DNA from: an uncultured Lysobacter sp.
GTDB lineage: Bacteria; Pseudomonadota; Gammaproteobacteria; Xanthomonadales; Xanthomonadaceae
Assembly (NCBI GenBank): GCA_943913335.1
Contig: CALTXS010000058.1
Location: 1 to 6,533, forward strand
Direction of reading: 5' to 3'
DNA: 6,533 nucleotides
Below are positions 1 to 5,676 of the stretch, one piece after another (positions within the stretch are counted from its first letter, which is position 1; each line of letters opens with the position of its first letter). A program made the translations under genes and the position numbers. Under the pieces are notes generated by a model, which had not been told where the DNA came from, did no database searches, and saw nothing but the letters and a program-made list of their open reading frames with translations.

Positions 1-353
1 AGCTTGGGCACGTTCTCACGGGCGCGACCAAACTCCGACGTGAGACCGGTCAGCGGCTCGGTGTCACCGCGCTCTTCGATCCAGCGATGGCGAATCGGCG
101 CGAGACCTTTGACCAAATCGATTTGCGCATTACCGTCGGTATAAATACCGGAGGTGTCATAGACCGTCAGCGGCGCATTGTTCTCGCCGCCGAACAGTGT
201 GGGAGTGGTACTCAGGCCGATTTCACGCATCGGCACGCGCAGATCCTCACGCGAACCTTGCACATAGACCTTACGGGAACCCGGAATCGGACGGGTTACA
301 TCGGACGACAGTTGTTCGGCCTGCTGCAGCAGGTCCTTGGAAACAGCATTCAT
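1..353 (-). CDS. thiC: Phosphomethylpyrimidine synthase ThiC, N-terminal part (runs off the left edge)
   Basis: ThiC is a radical-SAM enzyme that rearranges aminoimidazole ribotide into hydroxymethylpyrimidine phosphate, the pyrimidine half of thiamine. Only 117 codons are present. They cover the N-terminal region, with the family blocks SRKVYVQGS (residues 26-34), RVPMREI (39-45), YDTSG (65-69) and RWIEERGDTE (90-99). The C-terminal cysteine motif that binds the iron-sulfur cluster lies outside the window. The start at 353 (MNAVSK...) is preferred because an AAGGTG-like ribosome site at 362-367 is well spaced for it. An in-frame ATG two codons upstream (357-359, MPMNAV...) is possible but sits very close to that site. 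A TPP riboswitch immediately upstream fits the function independently and implies feedback control by thiamine pyrophosphate. Identification is from remembered family motifs and is strong. Confidence 0.97.
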   Translation of the reverse strand, partial: MNAVSKDLLQQAEQLSSDVTRPIPGSRKVYVQGSREDLRVPMREIGLSTTPTLFGGENNAPLTVYDTSGIYTDGNAQIDLVKGLAPIRHRWIEERGDTEPLTGLTSEFGRARENVPK

Positions 354-361
354 GGGCATTG

Positions 362-367
362 CACCTT
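362..367 (-). promoter_or_regulatory. Ribosome binding site of thiC
   Basis: On the minus strand the sequence reads AAGGTG, six bases after the end of riboswitch stem P1. It lies 8 bases before the ATG at 353 and only 2 before the alternative ATG at 359, which favours the 353 start. Its closeness to P1 makes it the likely element masked when TPP is bound. Confidence 0.6.
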
Positions 368-373
368 GGTTGC

Positions 374-465
374 GCAGCTCCCTCCGGCGGTCTCAACCAC
401 GTCAGGTTCAAAGGGTTTTTCTCAACCTCGCGGCCGGGATGGACGCGCGCAGGTACCCCCGCTGC
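374..465 (-). ncRNA. TPP riboswitch aptamer (THI element) of thiC
   Basis: Read on the minus strand, this holds the hallmark TPP aptamer core: TTGAGA (420-425), ACCCTTT (410-416) and TGAACCTGA (402-410), ending in GGAGGGAGC (377-385). The closing stem P1 is GCAGC (461-465) paired with GCTGC (374-378). The P4/P5 arm is GTGGT (396-400) paired with ACCGC (387-391), including one G-T wobble, around a TGAG loop. The usual CTGAGA is TTGAGA here. The insert between P2 strands (about 426-450) is GC-rich and would form the variable P3. Only 20 bases separate the end of P1 from the thiC ATG at 353, so control is probably at translation initiation; this last point is inference. Confidence 0.94.
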
Positions 466-495
466 CCGCCTATTGTCGCATTAAGGATGTAGTGG

Positions 496-519
496 TGCAT
501 GGATCTCCGGATACATGCA
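496..519. repeat. 24-bp inverted repeat (dyad) upstream of the thiC riboswitch
   Basis: The arms are TGCATGGATC (496-505) and GATACATGCA (510-519) around the four bases TCCG. Nine of ten positions pair, with one G/A mismatch. It starts about 30 bases upstream of the aptamer, where a thiC promoter should lie, so it may be an operator. It could equally fold as an RNA hairpin at the end of the efflux transcript. There is no T-tract on either side, which argues against a classical intrinsic terminator. Confidence 0.6.
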
Positions 520-616
520 GAGAGTCGAGAAAACGGTACGGGGAGCTGAACCTGTATTGCGGATCCGGCAGGTATTTCTCCAGGGCTCGTAGTTCGTGCG
601 ATATGAGTTGATGATA

Positions 617-641
617 CGCCCAGCCGAACGAAGACAGGGCG
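617..641 (-). terminator. Possible weak hairpin after the RND gene
   Basis: About 20 bases past the RND stop codon the minus strand can pair CGCCC (637-641) with GGGCG (617-621), with a few further weak pairs inside. It is not followed by a run of T, only TATCAT, so it is at best a poor intrinsic terminator for the efflux operon. Confidence 0.25.
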
Positions 642-660
642 ATTGACGATCCGCTGCCGA

Positions 661-3600
661 CTAGTTCTGTCGCTTGACCTTGAACCAGGCGGCGTACAGC
701 GCCGGCAGGAAGAACAGCGTGAGCAAGGTGGCAACCAGCAGGCCACCCATGATGGCGGTGGCCATCGGGCCAAAGAACACCGAACGCGACAGCGGAATCA
801 TCGCCAGAATGGCGGCCAGTGCCGTCAGCGCAATCGGCCGCAGGCGACGTACTGTGGACTCGACAATGGCATCAAACGGCTTGAGTCCGGCGGCGCGATC
901 CTGTTCGATCTGATCAATCAGGATCACGGAGTTACGCATGATCATGCCGGCCAGCGCAATGGTGCCGAGCATGGCCACGAAACCAAACGGCACACGGAAC
1001 ACCAGCAGAAACAAGGTCACGCCGATCAGGCCCAGCGGAGCCGTCAGCAGCACCATAAAGGAGCGGGAGAATGAGCGTAGCTGAATCATCAGCAGGGTGA
1101 ACACTGCAAACAGGAACAGCGGCACACCGACCTTGATCGAGTCCTGACCGCGACCCGAATCCTCGACCGTGCCGCCGATATCAATGTGATACCCGTAAGG
1201 CAGGGATTCGCGCAGCGGATTCACCGTCTTGAGAATGTTATTGACAGCGGTGACAGCGGCTTCGCCATCTTTCAGATCGGCGCGCACCGTGACGGTGGGC
1301 TCGCGGTTGCGATGCCAAATGATGCCGTCGACAAACTCTTCGCGCACATCAGCGATTTGCGAGACCGGTACGGACTTGCCGGAGGTGGTCGGGACCATCA
1401 GCGAGCCGATGGCGGCCACGTCCAGTCGCTGATCTGCAGGCGCGCGCAGGTTGACCTGGATCAGCTGATTGCCTTCGCGGAAGGTCGTCAGTTCGGCGCC
1501 GCTGATGGTCGAATACAGGAACTGCGAAAGCATCTGCGAGCTCACGCCCAAGGCACGCGCACGGTTCTGATCGATCTCCAGACGGATGGCCTTGGTCGGC
1601 TCATCCCAGTCGTAGTTGACATTAGTGACACCGGGATACTGCTCGACCTTGGCGCGGACCTGCGCTGCAATGCCTCGAACCTGATCGATGTGCTCACCGC
1701 CAACCCGAATCTGCACGGGATATCCGACCGGCGGGCCATTCTCCAGACGCGTGACGCGCATCTGCAGTTCCGGGAATTTCGGCACCACGTCGCGGATCAT
1801 CCACTCGCGAATCGACTCGCGCGATTCAACATTCTTAGGCGTAATCAGGAACTGCGCGAAATTAGCCGCCGGCAATTGCTGATCCAAGGGCAGATAGAAG
1901 CGCGGCGCACCGGTGCCGACATACGACGAGAACGAGGCAATGTCCTTGCGACTGGCCAGAATCTTTTCGAGTTTTTCAGTTTCTGCCGCGGTGGCTTTGA
2001 GCGATGAGCCTTCGGCCAGTTCCAGATCGACCATCAGTTCCGGTCGCACCGAATCAGGGAAGAACTGCTGCGGCACAAAGCGGAACAGCAGGACCGAAGC
2101 GACAAATGCAGCGACCGTACCGGCAATTACCGTGCGGCGATGATCGACGCACCACGCAACCCACCCGCGAAAACGCTTGTAGAACGGCGTCTGATGCGGA
2201 TCGTGGGCAGGACCGTCGTGCTTGCCCTCTTTCAGAAGCTTGTCGCCCAGATACGGAATGAAGGCAACCGCGCCAACCCATGACACCAGCAACGCGATGG
2301 TCACGACCTCGAACAGCGAGCGCGTGTATTCACCGACCGACGACTTGGCCAGACCAATGGGCAGGAATCCCGCGGCCGTGATGAGGGTGCCCGTCAGCAT
2401 CGGGAAGGCTGTACTCTCCCAGGCAAAGGCCGCGGCCTTGAGTCGGCTATAGCCCTCTTCGAGTTTGATCGCCATCATTTCGACAGCGATGATCGCATCG
2501 TCCACCAGCAAGCCTAACGCCAGGACTAGCGCGCCGAGCGAAATCTTATGCAGCCCTACGCCGACGATGTCCATGACCAGGAACGTCATCGCCAGCACCA
2601 GCGGAATCGACAGCGCCACTACCAGACCCGTGCGCAGGCCCAGCGAGAAGAAACTCACTAGCAGCACAATCACCACGGCCTCGGTGAGGACGCGCATGAA
2701 CTCGCTGACGGACTCATCAACGGCGGCCGGCTGATCGGTCACGCGATCCAGACTCACGCCAACGGGCAAGCTCTTTTGAATGTCAGCGAAAGTGGCATCG
2801 AGATTCTTGCCCAACTCGAGAATGTCGCCGCCATCTTTCATGGCCACACCAATACCGATCGCATCCTGACCGTTGAACCGCATCCGCGGCGCCGAAGGAT
2901 CGGCAAAGCCGCGACTCACTTCGGCTACGTCGCCTAGACGAAACGTTTTGCCGCCGGCACTGATCGGAAAGTTGCGAATGTCATCGACGTTTTTGAACTC
3001 ACCACTGACGCGAACCAGCAATCGAGTTGAAGCCGTATCAACGAACCCACTGCCGGGCAGAATGTTCTGCTGCTGCATGGCATCGCGCACGGCGGTGAGC
3101 GGTACGCCCATGGTGGCGAGCTTGGTGTTGGAGATCTCAACCCAGATCTTTTCATCCTGAGTGCCGATCAGCTCGACTTTGCCGACATCCTTGACGCGTT
3201 GCAGTTGCAGTTGGATCCGCTCGGCATAGTCTTTTTTCTGGGCGTAGTCGAAGCCCTTGCCGGTGAGCGAGTATATATTGCCAAAGGTGTCGCCGAACTC
3301 GTCGTTAAAGAACGGTCCCACCACCTCGGCAGGCAGCATGGGGCGTATATCGCCGATCTTTTTGCGGATCTGATACCAGAGTGCATCGACCTTGGCGCTG
3401 GGCAGGGAGTCCCTGGCCATGATGATGACCTGGGACTCGCCATCGCGCGAGTATGAGCGCACGAACTCGTACTGGCCGGTCTCCATCACCTTTTTTTCGA
3501 TGCGTTCGGTGACTTGCTGTGAAACCTCTTCGGCGGTCGCGCCGGGCCAGATGGTGCGGATCACCATGGCCTTAAACGTAAACGCAGGATCCTCGGAGCG

Positions 3601-3705
3601 GCCCAAGTTGAAGTACGACATGGCGCCGGCAACGGCCACCACGATCATCATGTACAGCACTAAGCTGCGATGGCGCAGCGTCCACTCGGAGAGATTGAAC
3701 TTCAT
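661..3705 (-). CDS. RND (AcrB/HAE-1-type) multidrug efflux transporter permease
   Basis: This 1014-residue inner-membrane pump exports amphiphilic compounds using proton flow, as a trimer with an adaptor and an outer-membrane channel. The start at 3705 (MKFNLSEW) puts transmembrane segment 1 at about 13-34, as the family expects. The layout is the RND duplication: a periplasmic loop to about 335, TM2-6 (about 337-487), TM7 (about 525-545), a second periplasmic loop, and TM8-12 (about 857-1008). TM4 carries GLLVDDAI, with the proton-relay pair D402/D403. TM10 reads MIMRNSVILID, so R924 stands where AcrB has Lys940. The DD pair and overall motifs point to the drug-exporting HAE-1 class rather than the CusA metal class. 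TriC-like pumps are the nearest group I can recall. The start overlaps the adaptor stop by four bases (ATGA), so translation is probably coupled. The substrate cannot be read from the sequence. Confidence 0.95.
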   Translation of the reverse strand: MKFNLSEWTLRHRSLVLYMMIVVAVAGAMSYFNLGRSEDPAFTFKAMVIRTIWPGATAEEVSQQVTERIEKKVMETGQYEFVRSYSRDGESQVIIMARDSLPSAKVDALWYQIRKKIGDIRPMLPAEVVGPFFNDEFGDTFGNIYSLTGKGFDYAQKKDYAERIQLQLQRVKDVGKVELIGTQDEKIWVEISNTKLATMGVPLTAVRDAMQQQNILPGSGFVDTASTRLLVRVSGEFKNVDDIRNFPISAGGKTFRLGDVAEVSRGFADPSAPRMRFNGQDAIGIGVAMKDGGDILELGKNLDATFADIQKSLPVGVSLDRVTDQPAAVDESVSEFMRVLTEAVVIVLLVSFFSLGLRTGLVVALSIPLVLAMTFLVMDIVGVGLHKISLGALVLALGLLVDDAIIAVEMMAIKLEEGYSRLKAAAFAWESTAFPMLTGTLITAAGFLPIGLAKSSVGEYTRSLFEVVTIALLVSWVGAVAFIPYLGDKLLKEGKHDGPAHDPHQTPFYKRFRGWVAWCVDHRRTVIAGTVAAFVASVLLFRFVPQQFFPDSVRPELMVDLELAEGSSLKATAAETEKLEKILASRKDIASFSSYVGTGAPRFYLPLDQQLPAANFAQFLITPKNVESRESIREWMIRDVVPKFPELQMRVTRLENGPPVGYPVQIRVGGEHIDQVRGIAAQVRAKVEQYPGVTNVNYDWDEPTKAIRLEIDQNRARALGVSSQMLSQFLYSTISGAELTTFREGNQLIQVNLRAPADQRLDVAAIGSLMVPTTSGKSVPVSQIADVREEFVDGIIWHRNREPTVTVRADLKDGEAAVTAVNNILKTVNPLRESLPYGYHIDIGGTVEDSGRGQDSIKVGVPLFLFAVFTLLMIQLRSFSRSFMVLLTAPLGLIGVTLFLLVFRVPFGFVAMLGTIALAGMIMRNSVILIDQIEQDRAAGLKPFDAIVESTVRRLRPIALTALAAILAMIPLSRSVFFGPMATAIMGGLLVATLLTLFFLPALYAAWFKVKRQN

Positions 3706-4856
3706 GGCGTGGCCTTGGCCGCTGCGCTCAGAACCGGACGATTGTCGCGGTCTACCGGCGTGACCTTTTGGCCATCGCGCAGCAGATGCGCACCGGCCGC
3801 CACAATCCAACTACCCGCAGGCAAGCCCGACGTGACCGGCACCGTTTCCGCGCCAAACGCACCCAGCTGCACCGGCGTACGTTGCAGGACAAGCGTGGCC
3901 GGATCGATCACAAACACAGCGGGACCCGTGTTGCCCGATTGCACCACTGCCGCCAACGGCACACTCAAGGCAGTGACCTCACCGCGCGGAACCAGACCGG
4001 GTACGATGACCTTGGCACTTTGACCCAGTTGCGTTGCGTTGCCGGTGTCAGTGACGGTGGCACGGGCGGTAAAGGTGCGTGTTTGCGCGTCGGCGATCGG
4101 CGACACTTCGCGAATGGTGCCATTCAATAAGGTGCCCGGCGTTGCCCACAGCTCAATTTTCACGGGCAAGCCGCTGCGAATCTGCGCAATGTCGGTTTCC
4201 GGCACGGCGAACACGACTTCACGTGCGCCATCGGCAGCCAGCGAGAAAATCGGCTGACCCGCACCTACGACTTGTCCGGCTTCGGCTAGGCGCTCGGCAA
4301 TCACACCGGATCGCGGCGCCGTCAGTTGCGTGTAGCGGGCCTGGTTGGTGGCCAGCTTGAGATTGGCCTGCAAGGCGTTGACCTCACCCTGCGCGGCAGC
4401 GACGCCGGCATTTTGCGCATCCATGGTCGAGCGCGAGATCAGCTGGTCTTTGGCGAGCTTGGCGTAACGGGCCTGATCGGCGCGGGCGCGCTGCAGTTGG
4501 GCCTGGGCAGCTGCCAGTTGGGCCGTGATGGCATTGGCCTGGGCACTTTGGTCGCCGGCGTCGAGCACAGCCAGCACCTGACCGGCGCGGACCGAATCGC
4601 CAACGTCGACCGTGCGGCGTAGCAGCGAACCCGGCACTCGGAACGACAACGGCGCCTGTTCACGGGCCTGGACGGCGCCAGAGAAGCTCGCACCCTTTGC
4701 GCCCTGTACGGGCCCCGATTGGCCTTCGCCGACTTTCAGGGCATAGACAGTGCGCAATGAGGGCGGGGGTGCGACCTCGTCGTTGCAGGCAGACAGAGAA
4801 ATTAAGGCCAAAATCACAACCAGCATTTGGCCCATAAGGAGTTGCTTGCAGTTCAT
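3702..4856 (-). CDS. RND efflux periplasmic adaptor (membrane fusion) lipoprotein
   Basis: This 384-residue HlyD/AcrA-family adaptor links the RND pump to an outer-membrane channel. It starts with a lipoprotein signal: a hydrophobic stretch at 11-23 and the lipobox LSAC, with C24 as the lipidated cysteine. Next come two lipoyl-like half-motifs (about 65-101 and 176-206) flanking an Ala/Gln-rich coiled-coil hairpin (about 103-172). A beta-barrel (about 210-287) and a membrane-proximal domain ending in DGQKVTPVD (361-369) follow. The ATG at 4856 is chosen because it places the signal peptide correctly and has AAGGA at 4867-4871. A GTG at 4880 is in frame but would leave almost no leader after the TATAAT at 4899-4904. 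It is the first gene of the operon with the pump and diverges from tetR. No outer-membrane factor gene follows in this operon. Confidence 0.94.
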   Translation of the reverse strand: MNCKQLLMGQMLVVILALISLSACNDEVAPPPSLRTVYALKVGEGQSGPVQGAKGASFSGAVQAREQAPLSFRVPGSLLRRTVDVGDSVRAGQVLAVLDAGDQSAQANAITAQLAAAQAQLQRARADQARYAKLAKDQLISRSTMDAQNAGVAAAQGEVNALQANLKLATNQARYTQLTAPRSGVIAERLAEAGQVVGAGQPIFSLAADGAREVVFAVPETDIAQIRSGLPVKIELWATPGTLLNGTIREVSPIADAQTRTFTARATVTDTGNATQLGQSAKVIVPGLVPRGEVTALSVPLAAVVQSGNTGPAVFVIDPATLVLQRTPVQLGAFGAETVPVTSGLPAGSWIVAAGAHLLRDGQKVTPVDRDNRPVLSAAAKATP

Positions 4857-4866
4857 ACTGGAACGG

Positions 4867-4871
4867 TCCTT
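4867..4871 (-). promoter_or_regulatory. Ribosome binding site of the adaptor gene
   Basis: The minus strand reads AAGGA, ten bases before the ATG at 4856. It supports that start over the in-frame GTG at 4880, which lies upstream of it. Confidence 0.6.
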
Positions 4872-4883
4872 CGACTTCACGCC

Positions 4884-4909
4884 AATACAATACTCTAAAT
4901 TATATTATT
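4884..4909. promoter_or_regulatory. Putative TetR operator (imperfect dyad)
   Basis: The half-sites AATACAATA and TATATTATT are separated by eight bases and match at 7 of 9 paired positions. The site is centred between the two divergent genes and covers the efflux -10 box. The 26-bp span is reasonable for a TetR dimer or pair of dimers. Because the region is so AT-rich, a dyad of this quality could arise by chance, so the assignment rests mainly on position. Confidence 0.4.
4899..4904 (-). promoter_or_regulatory. Likely -10 box of the efflux operon
   Basis: The minus strand reads exactly TATAAT here, giving an expected transcript start near 4892 and a leader of roughly 36 bases to the adaptor ATG at 4856. 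The -35 is poor: TGGACA (4919-4924), a five-of-six match, is only 14 bases away, and the normal 17-base spacing gives CTGTGG. Its position inside the putative operator dyad fits repression. Confidence 0.55.
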
Positions 4910-4917
4910 ATTTCGTC

Positions 4918-5547
4918 ATGTCCACAGAATCGGTAAAACGCGCCGGCCGGCCCAAAGATCCTTCCAAACGGCGGGCCATCCTGGAAGCTGCCAGCGAGCT
5001 CTTTTTGCAGGGCGATTTTGACCGCGTCACCATGGATGAAATTGCAAATCGGGCAGGCGTTTCCAAACTCACTGTATACAGCCATTTTGGTGAAAAAGAC
5101 GTGCTGTTTGCCGAGGCAGTGCGCCAGTTTGCGGACACCTTTCTGTCGCCGTCCATGACCGACATTGCCGAGGGTCTGCCACTGGAAGAGGCACTGTACC
5201 GCATCGCCAGCAACTATTATCAGGCGCTCATGACCTCCCAGGCCATTCTGGGTATGCGCATGGCGATCTCGCATCGCGTACAGCTGACCCCCCTGCCCTC
5301 GCTCATTTGGCGCGAAGGCCCGGTCCGCGTGGCCCATTCCATGGCCCAGTGGCTGGCGCAGCGTCCCGACCTGGATCCCGAAGATCCGGCCGAAGCCGCC
5401 GATTTACTGATGGCCATGATCCGCGGTCAGGAGCACCAGGCCGCACTGTTCGGCCAAATACCGGAACAGGATCCGCAACGGGTGGAGCAGCGCCTGCGGC
5501 GGGTGGTGCGCCTATTCGCCCGAGCCTTTGCACGCCAAGAGGTCTGA
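4918..5547 (+). CDS. TetR/AcrR-family transcriptional regulator, probable repressor of the adjacent efflux operon
   Basis: This 209-residue protein has the TetR plan of an N-terminal DNA-binding domain and a larger helical ligand-binding domain. The basic start (KRAGRPKDPSKRR, residues 7-19) leads into helix 1 (AILEAASELFLQ). The helix-turn-helix then runs through VTMDEIANRAGVSKLTVYSHF (37-57), closed by GEKDVLF. The C-terminal part (about 75-205) is helical and variable and resembles AefR-type regulators; its ligand is unknown. The ATG at 4918 is the only sensible start, because the next ATG lies inside the DNA-binding domain. No Shine-Dalgarno sequence precedes it (TATTATTATTTCGTC), so it may be translated leaderless or weakly. 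It diverges from the adaptor gene across 61 bases, the standard arrangement for a local repressor of an RND pump, probably also acting on itself. Confidence 0.93.
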   Translation: MSTESVKRAGRPKDPSKRRAILEAASELFLQGDFDRVTMDEIANRAGVSKLTVYSHFGEKDVLFAEAVRQFADTFLSPSMTDIAEGLPLEEALYRIASNYYQALMTSQAILGMRMAISHRVQLTPLPSLIWREGPVRVAHSMAQWLAQRPDLDPEDPAEAADLLMAMIRGQEHQAALFGQIPEQDPQRVEQRLRRVVRLFARAFARQEV

Positions 5548-5598
5548 GGGCGATTGGTCACGATGACTTCCGGCACTCGGACTGCTGCCGACACAAGC

Positions 5599-5609
5599 GC
5601 ACACTGTGC
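5599..5609. repeat. Short perfect dyad GCACACTGTGC upstream of the methyltransferase promoter
   Basis: GCACA and TGTGC are perfect inverted arms around a single central base. The site touches the expected -35 position (5609-5614) of the TATAAT box at 5632. It could be a repressor or activator site, but at 11 bp it may be chance. Confidence 0.35.
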
Positions 5610-5631
5610 TAGTGACTTGGCGCCTAGCCTT

Positions 5632-5637
5632 TATAAT
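5632..5637 (+). promoter_or_regulatory. Likely -10 box for the methyltransferase-tolC operon
   Basis: A perfect TATAAT lies 39 bases before the ATG at 5677, predicting a transcript start near 5644. The -35 region is weak: CTAGTG sits at 17-base spacing and GTGACT at 14. The strong -10 with poor -35 may mean an activator helps, or that the match is partly coincidental. Confidence 0.55.
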
Positions 5638-5676
5638 GTGCGGCTACCGCCAACCTGTTAAATACGAGACGAAACA

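Larger units (their letters stand above)
466..660. other. Intergenic region between the RND pump gene and the thiC riboswitch
   Basis: This stretch has no convincing gene. On the minus strand it must hold the 3' end of the efflux transcript and the promoter of thiC. I see no strong promoter: GACAAT (472-477) or CTTAAT (480-485) could serve as a -10 box just before the aptamer, but neither has a good -35. The notable contents are a 24-bp dyad at 496-519 and a weak hairpin at 617-641, listed separately. Confidence 0.6.
4857..4917. promoter_or_regulatory. Divergent promoter/operator region between efflux operon and tetR
   Basis: These 61 bases lie between two divergent start codons and are much more AT-rich than their surroundings; 4886-4913 has only three G/C bases. 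They contain a perfect minus-strand TATAAT (4899-4904) for the efflux operon. For tetR, TAAATT (4896-4901) with TCGACT (4871-4876) is a weak candidate pair. An imperfect dyad, AATACAATA (4884-4892) and TATATTATT (4901-4909), spans the middle; 7 of 9 positions pair. The arrangement suggests that TetR binding would block both promoters. Confidence 0.7.
5548..5676. other. Intergenic region between tetR and the methyltransferase gene
   Basis: These 129 bases hold no gene. A weak hairpin, CGGCA (5571-5575) with TGCCG (5586-5590) around a ten-base loop, follows tetR but has no T-tract, so it is not a clear terminator. A perfect dyad and a promoter -10 box for the downstream genes follow and are listed separately. 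Confidence 0.6.

Noticed and set aside
558..570. Near-palindrome TGCGGATCCGGCA
   Set aside because: It needs a one-base bulge and leaves too little for a loop; with a BamHI-type core such a short match is easily chance.
87..611. A 174-codon plus-strand open frame across thiC and its riboswitch
   Set aside because: It runs antisense through the conserved ThiC N-terminus and the TPP aptamer, both of which explain the sequence better.
1186..2007. A 273-codon plus-strand open frame inside the RND gene
   Set aside because: It is antisense to well-conserved RND sequence, and its translation is rich in residues expected from GC-biased shadow frames.
3706..3810. Upstream extension of the RND protein by 35 residues
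   Set aside because: The extension overlaps the adaptor coding sequence, is unlike any RND N-terminus, and the MKFNLSEW start matches the family.
4857..4880. GTG start at 4880 for the adaptor lipoprotein
   Set aside because: It adds eight charged residues before the signal peptide and lies upstream of the AAGGA ribosome site that serves ATG 4856.
4750..4917. Upstream extension of the TetR protein by 56 residues
   Set aside because: It would run through the divergent promoter and antisense to the adaptor signal peptide; TetR proteins begin shortly before the helix-turn-helix, as with ATG 4918.
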